NCBI GenBank assembly: GCA_004558025.1
Contig: SFEG01000003.1
Span: forward strand, 1-64,000
Length of the DNA: 64,000 bases
Direction of reading: 5' to 3'
Source of the DNA: Clostridiales bacterium
GTDB lineage: Bacteria; Bacillota; Clostridia; Oscillospirales; Oscillospiraceae
The notes beneath the pieces are model-generated. The model saw only the letters and a list, made by a program, of their open reading frames with translations, made no database searches and was not told where the DNA came from. Both the position numbers and the translations under genes were made by a program. This document shows, one piece after another, positions 44,501 to 52,286 of the stretch. The first letter of the stretch is position 1, and every line of letters starts with the position of its first letter.

Positions 44501-47500
44501 GCTTCGTGAGTGATTCTCTGCTAAACGGCGCATCCGGTGGTATTATCGGATATATGACCGGGCCGACCACAGTCATTTCCAGCTGTGAAAATAATATGAA
44601 CATAGTCAGCAATGGTCTGAGCTTGGGCGGAATTGCCGGTCAAAGCATGATGATGTCCAAGATTGAAAACTGCATAAACAACGGCAGCGTCAGCGGCTAT
44701 AAGCAGGTCGGCGGCGTCCTTGGAAGACTCGTTGTTATGGGTGGCGGAACCCCTATAAACGCCTGCACAAATAATGGCAACGTATATGCAAGTGACGAGG
44801 ATGCGGGAGGCATTGTCGGTGTTACCTCAGGCGGTGACATGCATGTTGTTGGCTGCGTAAACAACGGTAGCGTTGAAGCAAAAATAAATGCAGCAGGTAT
44901 ACTCGGACACAACAGCGGCGTGACTGTGGAAACAAGCTATAATACCGGAGAAATAAAGGCAGGTAGCTTTGCTGGCGGCATCATAGCCAAGGATTCGGCG
45001 AACGGAGCCGTAAACTGCTATAACCTTGGCAGTATTTCTGCAGGAAGCTGGGCGGGTGGCATAAGCGCATACCTCGACAACGCCCACGGCACAGAGGGCA
45101 GAATGGCAAACTGCTATAATATGGGCGTGGTAATCGCTACGAGCGGAAAAGCAGACCCTCTCGGCAGCGTATATCAGGATGCAAATGTTTTTGAAAACTG
45201 CTATTACCTGTCCACAGAGAAAAACGAAACGGTTGAAAACCACATCGGTTTGACCAAGTATGCATTCACAAGCGGAGAAGCAGCATACAAGCTCGGCGCT
45301 GCCTTCGGTCAAAAAATCGGAGAGGATACGCATCCAGTATTCCGCACGGATGGCAACAAGGTGCTGTTTGATGGAGCAGCGTATTACAATGAAGGTAGCG
45401 CACCGCATGAGCACAACTATGTTGACGGTGTATGCACTGTTTGCGGAGCACTTGAGCCCACCCACGAACACAGCTACAGCAAGTGGTTGAGTGACGGAAC
45501 TGATAAACACAGCCGCCGCTGCACAGAATGTGACCATGTTGAAACTAAGCCGCATACGTGGAACGGCGGTACCGTCACAAAACCCGCCACAGAAGATTCA
45601 GAGGGAGAGAGGACCTACGCCTGCACCGTTTGCTCTGAGGAAAAAACGGAAGTGATCCCCAAAATCGAGCGAAGTGAACGGAGCATTGGTACAATAGAAG
45701 AGCTTCAGAAATTTGCTTCCGAGGTTGACAGTGGCAACACTTTTAAAGGCTGGACGATTACGCTGACTGCCGATATTGATGCAACCGGTATCGAATGGAA
45801 TCCCATCGGTGAGTTTGTGAAAGCTACCGAATATGATGCTTTTGCAGGTACGTTTGACGGATGCGGTCACACTGTAAAAATAAAAGCATCCGGTGCGGAA
45901 AATTCCGGCATAGGCTTTATAGCGGTCAACGAAGGCACGGTCAAAAACCTCACAGTCGAAGGTTCTGTCAGCGGTAAAAGTTATGTCGGTGGTGTCGTGG
46001 GCTACAACATTGGAACGATATCCTGCTGCACAAACAAGGCGGAAGTAACGGCCATGAGCATGACTGTTGGTGGCATCACTTCTTACCTCAAGGGTGGCGC
46101 AAAAGTTGAAAAAAGCGCAAACCTAGGTGAAGTTAATGGAAACGGCACGACCTATACAGGAGGCATTGTAGGCTGGGCGATCGCAAACACATTGATTTCC
46201 GAATGCTATAATGACGGTGAAATATCCGCAACAAAAGGCTATGCAGGTGGCATCGCAGGCTACAGCATGGGATGCTCAACAAGTGATTGCTATAATGTCG
46301 GATCGGTCGTATTACAGGCGAGCACCGGTAGCATTGGAGGAATAACAGGATGGTTCACGGGAACCGTTGAGCTTAAAAACTGCTACAGCAGCGGCATTCT
46401 TTCTGGCGGAAAATACTGCGGCGGCATTGCAGGAACGGCAGCTGAAACCCAGCTCAAAAATTGCTATTATCTCGAGGGAACAGCCGATTACGCATTGGCA
46501 AGCAAAAGCTTTGTCGGCTGCTACAAGAGCGCTGGCGATATGAAAACAGAAGCATTTACCGAAATGCTTGGTGCGGCGTTTAAATCGGATGAGAGCGGCT
46601 TAAACAGCGGCTATCCGATATTGTCGTGGCAAAAAGCGGAGCATAAGCACATTTACATTGACACCATTACGGCTCCGACCTGCACTGAAAAGGGTTACAC
46701 TACCCATACCTGCGGCGCCTGCGGCGAAAGCTATACGGACACATATGTCGATGCTCTCGGTCACAGTTTTAAAAACGGCGAATGCACTGTCTGCGGAGCG
46801 GAGGACCCGAACTATAAGCCGCCTACGCCCGTGCACCGTCATACCGTTGTTGTCGACGCTGCGGTCGCTGCGACCTGCACCGAGACCGGTCTCACAGAGG
46901 GCAGCCACTGCTCGACCTGCAATGCGGTCATCGTTGCGCAGGAGGTCGTACCTGCTCTCGGTCATAAGCCCGAGCTCAAGAACGCCAAGGCGGCGACCTG
47001 CACCGAAGCCGGCTACACCGGTGATAAGGTCTGCTCTGTCTGCGGCGTGACCGTCGAAAAGGGAAGAGAGCTCAAAGCTCTCGGACATAAGTTTGTAGAC
47101 GGCGTTTGCTCCGAATGCGGTGCAAAGGATCCGAGCTACAACCCGTTTAAGGACATTTCCAAGGATTCGTACTACTACGATGCGGTCCTGTGGGCAGTTG
47201 CAAACGACGTGACCAAAGGTACGAGCGCCACTACCTTCAGCCCCGATGAAGGCTGTACCCGAGCACAGATCGTGGCTTTCCTGTACCGTGCGGCGGGCTC
47301 ACCCAAGGTCGAGAATGTGAAGAACCCGTTCACTGATGTAAATAAGAACAGTGAGTTCTACGACGCTATCATGTGGGCAGCCTCCGAGGGGATTACCGTC
47401 GGCACGACCGTAACGACCTTCAGTCCCGACGAGGTCTGCACCCGTGCGCAGATCGTGACATTCCTGTACCGAGCCTCCGGCGATAAGGTCACAGCCAAGG

Positions 47501-47658
47501 CCACCTTTAACGATGTTGCGGCAGACGCATGGTACGCCGAGGCTGTCACATGGGCAGCCGCAAACGGCGTAACCGAGGGTACCGGCGCAAACGCCTTCTC
47601 GCCCAACCTGACCTGCACCCGTGCACAGGCCGTGACGCTTATTTACAGAGCACAGTGA
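41584..47658 (+). CDS. giant secreted subtilase with GLUG, LRR and SLH modules
   Basis: A 2024-aa exported serine protease. Signal peptide (RRFKGVLAVMLVIVLMLSLV, 4-23); propeptide-like region to about 130; S8 peptidase domain with Asp163 (VAVIDSG), His202 (GHGTFVAG), Asn294 (AAGNDG) and Ser357 (GTSFASP), so the triad is complete. Then BspA-type leucine-rich repeats (about 505-770), a GLUG block (about 910-1205), His/Cys-rich modules with CTVCGA (about 1275-1340 and 1685-1850), a second GLUG block (about 1370-1640) and three SLH domains (about 1852-2024) that anchor it to the cell wall. AGGAGG precedes the ATG at 41584. It lies 68 bp after the sensor pair with no terminator between, so it is probably metal-regulated. 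Substrate unknown. Confidence 0.85.
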   Translation: MKSRRFKGVLAVMLVIVLMLSLVPLETVTPAAMQDKAKTNDSPIESETISEICSQKEVVNNAKPAPADGYIVKLVDESFADGLTCISADDGLYRAENKEQLEEIPGEALGYCEPDYKLSMLEDTSVNDTLYVNGAQWNLENMNVPAAWAKGQFGDGVTVAVIDSGLYGAADGESHEDIDPAKVVSPYNAISGGTNVSDDHGHGTFVAGMIIANTNNSAGIAGIMPNVKLMPIKVSTKDRDASISDVIKAIEYAVDNGADIINMSLGTNDFSEALKTACDNAVEKGVIIVAAAGNDGSSKPCYPAAYDSVIGVGSLTSDNLLAATSQYGESVYVTAPGAGVVSTDNVSNGYKRSSGTSFASPEAAALAAMAKSIDGTMNQDSFKKLLQDTCTDLGETGHDSLYGYGMLNFEKAANALLGTDEETHNYADWTSDGASTHSRICTDDGCTAKQNELHSWNTGTVLADGSTKYTCTVCRAERISSNSISGMWEYKLINNDNEVMLTKYIGDQTILVVPSSMDVNGKTLPVTALGNETFMGTDIFWLELPDSISYVEDGHQSVAGITGACAFCKELTVVKLSAGMEKIADYMFYGAGSDYRLELTVPDGVKEVGVSAFSLCNSITDLKLPQSVEKIDNSAFYQSRRLKTLNIPGVKIIEADAFTETIFEENYENLWKSGEFEGIVYAGNVAYLYFGPYVGSGNKEYIPSVMPEGTSLTLRDGTLGISEFCFTSHYVNRDSCKRNLKSVTVPNSLAYIPDGLFDGYDIEMNGFEKSYAESYAAEYDNIRFNPFSLPAKPSEDYGWYDETDGNVYEISTADELWGFADIVDIGVDDFSGKIVKLKNDIDLGGVTALGYTIRDNRWFPIGMYNKFAGTLDGQGHSIKGVFIDERSRNEVGLFSALERTATIKNLTVEGIINGGDYVGSIVGKTANARIENCSFKGEISAGSEYGYIGGIAGFGSGTIIGCKTYGSMNVRLSFVSDSLLNGASGGIIGYMTGPTTVISSCENNMNIVSNGLSLGGIAGQSMMMSKIENCINNGSVSGYKQVGGVLGRLVVMGGGTPINACTNNGNVYASDEDAGGIVGVTSGGDMHVVGCVNNGSVEAKINAAGILGHNSGVTVETSYNTGEIKAGSFAGGIIAKDSANGAVNCYNLGSISAGSWAGGISAYLDNAHGTEGRMANCYNMGVVIATSGKADPLGSVYQDANVFENCYYLSTEKNETVENHIGLTKYAFTSGEAAYKLGAAFGQKIGEDTHPVFRTDGNKVLFDGAAYYNEGSAPHEHNYVDGVCTVCGALEPTHEHSYSKWLSDGTDKHSRRCTECDHVETKPHTWNGGTVTKPATEDSEGERTYACTVCSEEKTEVIPKIERSERSIGTIEELQKFASEVDSGNTFKGWTITLTADIDATGIEWNPIGEFVKATEYDAFAGTFDGCGHTVKIKASGAENSGIGFIAVNEGTVKNLTVEGSVSGKSYVGGVVGYNIGTISCCTNKAEVTAMSMTVGGITSYLKGGAKVEKSANLGEVNGNGTTYTGGIVGWAIANTLISECYNDGEISATKGYAGGIAGYSMGCSTSDCYNVGSVVLQASTGSIGGITGWFTGTVELKNCYSSGILSGGKYCGGIAGTAAETQLKNCYYLEGTADYALASKSFVGCYKSAGDMKTEAFTEMLGAAFKSDESGLNSGYPILSWQKAEHKHIYIDTITAPTCTEKGYTTHTCGACGESYTDTYVDALGHSFKNGECTVCGAEDPNYKPPTPVHRHTVVVDAAVAATCTETGLTEGSHCSTCNAVIVAQEVVPALGHKPELKNAKAATCTEAGYTGDKVCSVCGVTVEKGRELKALGHKFVDGVCSECGAKDPSYNPFKDISKDSYYYDAVLWAVANDVTKGTSATTFSPDEGCTRAQIVAFLYRAAGSPKVENVKNPFTDVNKNSEFYDAIMWAASEGITVGTTVTTFSPDEVCTRAQIVTFLYRASGDKVTAKATFNDVAADAWYAEAVTWAAANGVTEGTGANAFSPNLTCTRAQAVTLIYRAQ

Positions 47659-47709
47659 ATTTCGGCAAGCGCAAGCTATCCGCAAAGAATGTGAAAAAAT
47701 TGTGAAGAA

Positions 47710-47728
47710 ATATCCCCCCGGGTAGCTT
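47710..47728 (+). promoter_or_regulatory. metal-sensor operator, site 3
   Basis: ATATCCCCCCGGGTAGCTT. As at site 2, its last two bases are the first two of the -35 box, here of the importer promoter. Confidence 0.8.
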
Positions 47729-47755
47729 GCGCCAAACCTATTACGCTCTTATAAT
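47727..47755 (+). promoter_or_regulatory. promoter of the nickel/cobalt importer
   Basis: TTGCGC (47727-47732), 17-bp spacer, TATAAT (47750-47755). The start of transcription would be near 47762. Confidence 0.75.
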
Positions 47756-47798
47756 GAGCAAGGCTAAACAAAAAAATAACGAAAGGAAGGCATCAACT

Positions 47799-48887
47799 AT
47801 GCATATGGCAGATGCTTTGCTTGCACCGGCAGTTGCCGCTACCATGTATGTAGCATCGACCGCTACTGTAGGCGTATCAATCGCAAAACTCAGAAAAGAA
47901 GAGAAAAAGGGACTTGAATCTACCTCGAAGAAACTGCCCGCAATGGCAGTTATGGCGGCACTTGTATTTGCGGGCCAAATGATCAATTATACGATCCCCG
48001 GAACGGGATCGTCCGGACATATGTGCGGAGGCATGATGCTGACAGGCGTCTTAGGACCATGGGCCGGTTTCTTGTCCATGGTCGTCATCCTCGCAATTCA
48101 GTGCCTGTTCTTCGCCGACGGTGGACTTATGGCACTCGGCGCAAACTGCTGGAACATGGCATTCTACGGTTGCTTTGTTGGTTACTTCCTGATTTATCGT
48201 CCGATCATGCAAAGCAATATGTTTTCCTCCAAGGGTATCAATGCGGCGAATCGTCTCAAGATCGTCCTTGCATCTATCCTCGGATGTGTTATCACTCTCC
48301 AGCTCGGCGCATTTTCCGTTGTGCTTGAGACCACCGCTTCCGGTATAACCGAACTGCCCTTCGGTGCATTCTGCGCACTCATGCAGCCCATCCATCTTGC
48401 AATCGGCCTTATTGAAGGCATTATCACCTCGGCGGTTCTTCTGTTCGTTTACGAGACAAGACCTGAGCTTCTCAAGGATGTTAAGACTGACGGAGAAGTA
48501 AAGAACAAGTGCTCCCTCAAGACGACCATCGTTATACTCGCAGTTGTTGTCGCCGTAGTAGGCGGCGGACTGTCTCTCATCGCCAGCGGCAATCCTGACG
48601 GACTTGAATGGGCTCTCTTTGGCAACGAGGATGCCGGCTACAATGCAAATATGAGCCTCGATGAGGATAATTTTGGCGTATCGAGCTCTGCGGCAGACAA
48701 GGCCGAGCAGATTCAGGAAAAGACCGCCTTCCTCCCCGACTATGCATTCGCTTCAGACGGCGACAACCCGGCGGGCACCACTGTATCCGGCATCGTTGGC
48801 TCTGCAATGGTTGCAGGTGTAGCTGTTCTTGTGTGCCTTGCAGGAGGTTTCTTTAGAAAGAAAAAAGCAACGAGCGAAAAGAAATAA
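47799..48887 (+). CDS. CbiM/NikM S component fused to a PDGLE domain
   Basis: A 362-aa membrane protein of a nickel/cobalt ECF importer. It starts MHMADALL, keeping the N-terminal Met-His that coordinates the metal in NikM, and has SSGHMCGGM with the further histidine ligand. About seven hydrophobic segments make up residues 1-225. After a linker comes a PDGLE domain (GNPDGLEWALFG, about 265-362, with a last membrane helix), equivalent to NikN/CbiN. The ATG at 47799 follows GAAAGGAAGG; an upstream start at 47727 would lie in the promoter. Nickel versus cobalt cannot be decided from the sequence. Confidence 0.9.
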   Translation: MHMADALLAPAVAATMYVASTATVGVSIAKLRKEEKKGLESTSKKLPAMAVMAALVFAGQMINYTIPGTGSSGHMCGGMMLTGVLGPWAGFLSMVVILAIQCLFFADGGLMALGANCWNMAFYGCFVGYFLIYRPIMQSNMFSSKGINAANRLKIVLASILGCVITLQLGAFSVVLETTASGITELPFGAFCALMQPIHLAIGLIEGIITSAVLLFVYETRPELLKDVKTDGEVKNKCSLKTTIVILAVVVAVVGGGLSLIASGNPDGLEWALFGNEDAGYNANMSLDEDNFGVSSSAADKAEQIQEKTAFLPDYAFASDGDNPAGTTVSGIVGSAMVAGVAVLVCLAGGFFRKKKATSEKK

Positions 48888-48904
48888 ACGGCATTTACAT
48901 CATC

Positions 48905-48934
48905 TTGCGGCAAGCTCTTTTTAGCTTGCCGCAA
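48905..48934 (+). repeat. 12-bp hairpin between importer genes
   Basis: TTGCGGCAAGCT (48905-48916) pairs perfectly with 48923-48934. No proper T run follows, so it may set the mRNA ratio of S component to the T and A components. Confidence 0.6.
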
Positions 48935-48966
48935 AAGCCGTTTTGTGATGAAGGAGGCGAAAGTCC

Positions 48967-49767
48967 ATGAACAAAGCCGAGAAAGCCTGCGAAGAGCTGA
49001 GAGCGATGGACGAACTTGCGGCTATGGATTCGCCGGTACACGGTATGGATCCATTGTCAAAGCTGCTGCTAACGGTGTTTTACATATTCGTAACAGTGTC
49101 TTTTAATAAATATGATATAACCGGATTGTTCTTCATGATTCTCTTTCTCGTTGTTGCCTACCAGATTGCAGGGATTGCCGTACACACTTGCTTTCACAAG
49201 CTCCGTATTGTTATGCCGCTTGTGTGTGCTGTTGGACTATTCAATCCGATTTTTGACAAGGAAATCATGGCGTATATCGGGAGCGTAGGTATAAGTGGAG
49301 GCGTTATCTCGATGCTGACGCTTATGATGAAAGGCATTTTCTGCCTTATGGCCTCATTCCTCCTCGTCGCAACCACATCAATAGAGGATATATGTCGTGC
49401 ACTGCGAAAGCTGCACTTCCCGAAGATGATTACCTCGCTGCTGCTTTTGACATTTAGATACATTAGCGTGCTGCTCGAGGAGGTTGCCATAATGACCGAA
49501 GCTTATCACCTTAGAGCTCCCGGGCAAAAGGGAATTCACATATCCGCATGGGGTTCATTTCTCGGGCAACTGCTCCTGCGAAGCATGGATAGAGCAGAGG
49601 CACTTTATGAGAGCATGGAGCTTCGCGGATTTTACGGCGAGTTTTACTATGTCAAGGGGAGAAAAGCAAACAGCCTTTCTTGGCCTGCAGCGTTTGTATA
49701 TGCGGCTCTTATAATGTTAACGAGGCTGTATAACATTTCGGATCTGCTTGGTTCATTGTTTGTGTGA
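48967..49767 (+). CDS. CbiQ/NikQ T component of the ECF importer
   Basis: A 266-aa membrane coupling subunit with about five hydrophobic segments (LLLTVFYIFVTVSF; GLFFMILFLVVAYQIAG; and others) and the two coupling helices. The signature LLRSMDRAEALYESMELRGF (about residues 201-220) carries the A-R-G motif that contacts the ATPase. AAGGAGG precedes the ATG. It lies 79 bp after the S component with a hairpin between. Confidence 0.9.
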   Translation: MNKAEKACEELRAMDELAAMDSPVHGMDPLSKLLLTVFYIFVTVSFNKYDITGLFFMILFLVVAYQIAGIAVHTCFHKLRIVMPLVCAVGLFNPIFDKEIMAYIGSVGISGGVISMLTLMMKGIFCLMASFLLVATTSIEDICRALRKLHFPKMITSLLLLTFRYISVLLEEVAIMTEAYHLRAPGQKGIHISAWGSFLGQLLLRSMDRAEALYESMELRGFYGEFYYVKGRKANSLSWPAAFVYAALIMLTRLYNISDLLGSLFV

Positions 49768-49777
49768 GGATAGTGTA

Positions 49778-50518
49778 ATGATTAAGTTTGAAAATGTCAG
49801 CTTCTCATATGGCGAGCATGTTGTGCTCGATGGTGTGAGCTTTGAGATAAAAGCCGGAGAGCAGGTAGGACTGATAGGCGCAAACGGCGCAGGTAAGTCT
49901 ACAATAATGAAAGCCGCTCTTGGGCTTATAAACTGCGATGGTGAAATAACGATCGATGGAATGGCGATGGAGCGTGAGAACCTTTCGTCAATACGGCAAA
50001 AGCTTGGATATGTTCTCCAGGATTCCGATAATCAAATGTTCATGCCCACGGTGCTTGAGGATATGATATTCGGACCTATAAACTATGGAATGAGCCGTAA
50101 AGATGCCGAATCAGTAGCAGAAGAAACATTAAAACAGCTTGACTTGGAGTATTTGAAGAATCGGCATAATCATAAAATATCCGGTGGTGAAAAGCGCATG
50201 GCCGCTATAGCTACAATACTTGCAATGAAACCGGAAGCAGTGCTTATGGATGAGCCTTCTACGGCGCTCGACCCGCAAAACCGTAGAACACTCATAAATA
50301 CGCTCAATGAGTTGACCGTAACGAAGATAATAGCATCACACGATCTCGACCTGATTTTGGATACCTGCGACAGAGTGCTTCTCTTGAGTGACGGTAAAAT
50401 AGCTGCAGATGGACCTGCAAATGATATCCTCTATGATAGGACGCTTTTGGAGGGCAATCACCTTGAATTGCCTCTGTGCTTGGCGGGGGGGACCTATAAA
50501 CGGCTCAAAACGGTATAA
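49778..50518 (+). CDS. CbiO/NikO ATPase of the ECF importer
   Basis: A 246-aa ABC ATPase that energises the importer. Walker A GANGAGKST (about residues 37-45), Q loop YVLQDSDNQMFMPT, signature KISGGEKRMAAIA, Walker B AVLMDEPSTALD and the H-loop histidine in IIASHDLD. One ATPase gene is present, so it probably works as a homodimer with NikM and NikQ. The ATG at 49778 follows GAGG; an earlier in-frame start at 49748 overlaps the upstream gene. Last gene of the regulon, followed by a terminator. Confidence 0.92.
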   Translation: MIKFENVSFSYGEHVVLDGVSFEIKAGEQVGLIGANGAGKSTIMKAALGLINCDGEITIDGMAMERENLSSIRQKLGYVLQDSDNQMFMPTVLEDMIFGPINYGMSRKDAESVAEETLKQLDLEYLKNRHNHKISGGEKRMAAIATILAMKPEAVLMDEPSTALDPQNRRTLINTLNELTVTKIIASHDLDLILDTCDRVLLLSDGKIAADGPANDILYDRTLLEGNHLELPLCLAGGTYKRLKTV

Positions 50519-50583
50519 TGAACTTGAATATATAGCAAAGCTAAGTAAACTGCAAAGCTGAGCTCGTTTGCGGATGAACAAAA

Positions 50584-50626
50584 GCGCATGGATGTCCATT
50601 TTAGGATGCTATCCATGCGCTTTTTT
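50584..50626 (+). terminator. terminator of the importer operon
   Basis: GCGCATGGAT (50584-50593) pairs with ATCCATGCGC (50611-50620), then six T. Confidence 0.85.
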
Positions 50627-50814
50627 GCAGTAACCGGTAGAGTGTTGAATGATGCACTTGTTAAAATCTGCAAGTTAAACAAGGCGCTATTCGTATTTTT
50701 TTCCGTTTGTAAAGAAACACTGTCATGCTGAAAGAAATGACTGCGGGTAAAGTTTAAATCACATAAGGTTTTGGGAGACGAGAATAGCGATCAATCATTT
50801 TTTATAATAAGGCA

Positions 50815-50850
50815 AGCACCTGCGCTCAAGTTAAGAGCACAGGCGCTTTT
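50815..50850 (+). terminator. hairpin with T tract
   Basis: A 13-bp stem with two G-U pairs (50815-50827 with 50835-50847), then TTT. Confidence 0.6.
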
Positions 50851-50910
50851 GCTGTTTGTTACATATGATAGGACAATAGTATGTCTGCACAAATTGCATC
50901 CTCCGTTTTC

Positions 50911-51087
50911 CTATTTCAAGAATCGGTTTTCGTACTCCTGATGGTGCAAACAATAGCCCTGTGCAATCAGCGCATCTGTTTTCAGCGCAACGAGGTTCGT
51001 ATCCGAGTGCATCGCACTGGCGATCTGCTGTATATCATAGGCAAAGCGAATTGAATAGGACGAGCTAAAAGAAGCCGTTGTAGCCAT
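50911..51087 (-). CDS. 58-aa frame, possible fragment of an element gene
   Basis: Fifty-eight codons from an ATG at 51087 to a TAG at 50911 (SYSIRFAYDIQQIASAMHSD, then LIAQGYCLHHQEYENRFLK). The sequence is protein-like, with an amphipathic helix, but there is no ribosome binding site and its first codons lie inside a terminator hairpin of the other strand. It is probably the C-terminal end of a lost mobile-element gene. I do not recognise the family. Confidence 0.3.
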   Translation of the reverse strand: MATTASFSSSYSIRFAYDIQQIASAMHSDTNLVALKTDALIAQGYCLHHQEYENRFLK

Positions 51088-51121
51088 CAAGCATTGACTT
51101 GAAAGCTACAGCGGCTTTTTT
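51072..51121 (+). terminator. terminator upstream of the sigma-like gene
   Basis: AAGCCGTTGTAGC and GCTACAGCGGCTT pair with one G-U, loop of 20 bases, then T residues. Confidence 0.7.
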
Positions 51122-51161
51122 GTGCCCTTTTCGCTTTCTCCTGAGCAGGAAGGAGAAAGTT

Positions 51162-51206
51162 ATGTCCCTGTTCCAGTGGCAAAGCGCCATTTCCCGCTAT
51201 CCGTGA
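51162..51206 (+). CDS. 14-aa frame with strong ribosome binding site
   Basis: ATG at 51162, seven bases after AAGGAGA, encodes MSLFQWQSAISRYP before a TGA. It is either a leader peptide for the sigma-like gene that follows or the first codons of a truncated element gene. Confidence 0.3.
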   Translation: MSLFQWQSAISRYP

Positions 51207-51259
51207 TCTCCGAATTTTGAACCCAATCACCAAATTCAAAATTCAAAGGAGATTTTACT

Positions 51260-51760
51260 ATGAGCTGGAATAACGGCTACGAAAGAAGAAAGTTTGAGCA
51301 GGCGCAAAAAGCGCAGGCAAAGGAATACCGCAAATACGGGATGAACGAGGAACAGATACAGGCGATGTACCTGCAAGATTTGCAGGAATACCGAAATAAC
51401 CGCATTTACGCAATTCACATTCAGTCCATTGAGGAGCTTGAAAGTGACGGCGAGGAAAGCAGAAACGCACTGCACAAAAAGTTCCTGCTTTCGATGACCT
51501 GCACGATGGATATGAGCGAGTGCGGTCGGTATGGCTGGATCGAAGAAATCGAAAACAATGCTCTATATTGTGCGGTTTGCAAACTCAACACAAATCAGAA
51601 GGAGCTTCTGACTCTGATGTATCGGGATGGATACACGCTTTCAGAAGTAGCGGACCGGATATATCACACCTCTGTTGCGGCTGTTTCACTCAGACTCTCT
51701 CGCATACAAAAGCGAATCCGCCAATTCGTTGCGGAGAATGGAGGGCTTGGAAATGACTGA
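51260..51760 (+). CDS. sigma-like helix-turn-helix protein of a conjugative element
   Basis: A 166-aa protein whose C-terminal 55 residues form a sigma-70 region-4-like helix-turn-helix (NQKELLTLMYRDGYTLSEVA, then AAVSLRLSRIQKRIRQFV). The N-terminal part is charged and helical (RRKFEQAQKAQAKEYRKYG). Such proteins occur in Tn1549-type elements next to small cysteine-rich genes, as here. AAAGGAG precedes the ATG. Its stop overlaps the next gene's start. It probably drives or modulates element genes that are no longer present. Confidence 0.65.
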   Translation: MSWNNGYERRKFEQAQKAQAKEYRKYGMNEEQIQAMYLQDLQEYRNNRIYAIHIQSIEELESDGEESRNALHKKFLLSMTCTMDMSECGRYGWIEEIENNALYCAVCKLNTNQKELLTLMYRDGYTLSEVADRIYHTSVAAVSLRLSRIQKRIRQFVAENGGLGND

Positions 51761-51958
51761 TTTCAAAAAACGCCCTCCGTATATGGAGCTGTGCCTGTGC
51801 CGCAGATGTGCGGTGTCTACTTCAGCGATTCTGCCTATTGGGTTGAACGCTCTAATTCCATTCAAACGGTGCGGTAGCTTTGCGATGTGTGCAGCCAATA
51901 CCGTGGCTTTGACTATTCGATTTGGAAGAAACCCTCGAATGTGCGATTGCCGAAATCG
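51753..51958 (+). pseudogene. frameshifted small cysteine-rich element gene
   Basis: The ATG at 51753 overlaps the sigma-like gene. MTDFKKRPPYMELCLCRRCAV is followed by one extra base; in the next frame the protein would continue YFSDSAYWVERSNSIQ, meet an in-frame TAG, then LCDVCSQYRGFDYSIW. The two CxxC pairs indicate a zinc-binding protein common in conjugative transposons. The frameshift and stop make it a pseudogene. Confidence 0.55.
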
Positions 51959-51981
51959 CATCGTTGAGGAGGTGCCTGAAA

Positions 51982-52197
51982 ATGAATATGATTAAGGCAG
52001 ATAAAGAAAACAATATTTTCGGTGCACTGAAACTCATTGAGCAGCTTTATCTTGACGGCGAAATCCCCGGCTATGTATTTAGGAACATCCTTCGGGAATA
52101 CAAGGATGATGTCTGCATTGCCGATTTCACCTGTTACAAAAAAGAAAAGCAGGAAGGTGAGGATACCCAGCAGAAAAAGAGTAAAAAACATACCTAG
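51982..52197 (+). CDS. 71-aa hypothetical element protein
   Basis: A 71-aa basic protein with GAGGAGGTG before the ATG. It has a helical core (NIFGALKLIEQLYLDGEIPG, then NILREYKDDVCIADF) and a lysine-rich tail (QQKKSKKHT). Similar small proteins follow the cysteine-rich gene in Tn1549-type elements, where their role is unknown. It is the last frame of the element remnant and is closed by a terminator. An earlier in-frame ATG at 51922 lies inside the preceding pseudogene. Confidence 0.55.
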   Translation: MNMIKADKENNIFGALKLIEQLYLDGEIPGYVFRNILREYKDDVCIADFTCYKKEKQEGEDTQQKKSKKHT

Positions 52198-52228
52198 CGA
52201 AAGAATAGAAAATAGCAAATAGTGATGA

Positions 52229-52262
52229 AGGAGCCTTTGGCATAGCCAAAGGCTCCTTTTTC
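52229..52262. terminator. terminator at the right end of the island
   Basis: AAGGAGCCTTTGGC and its complement around a two-base loop, then T residues; A-rich on the other side, so it may act both ways. Confidence 0.85.
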
Positions 52263-52286
52263 GTGTCCGTTAGATTTAATTTTTCC

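Larger units (their letters stand above)
50627..51259. other. mostly non-coding stretch at the right side of the island
   Basis: Holds two hairpins (50815, 51072), a doubtful 58-codon frame on the minus strand and a 14-codon frame before the sigma-like gene. No full gene is seen. The sequence looks like debris of a conjugative element. Confidence 0.5.

Noticed and set aside
44300..46450. The GLUG-coding repeats as a DNA-level tandem repeat
   Set aside because: The repetition is at the protein level with diverged codons; it is ordinary modular sequence of a surface protein.
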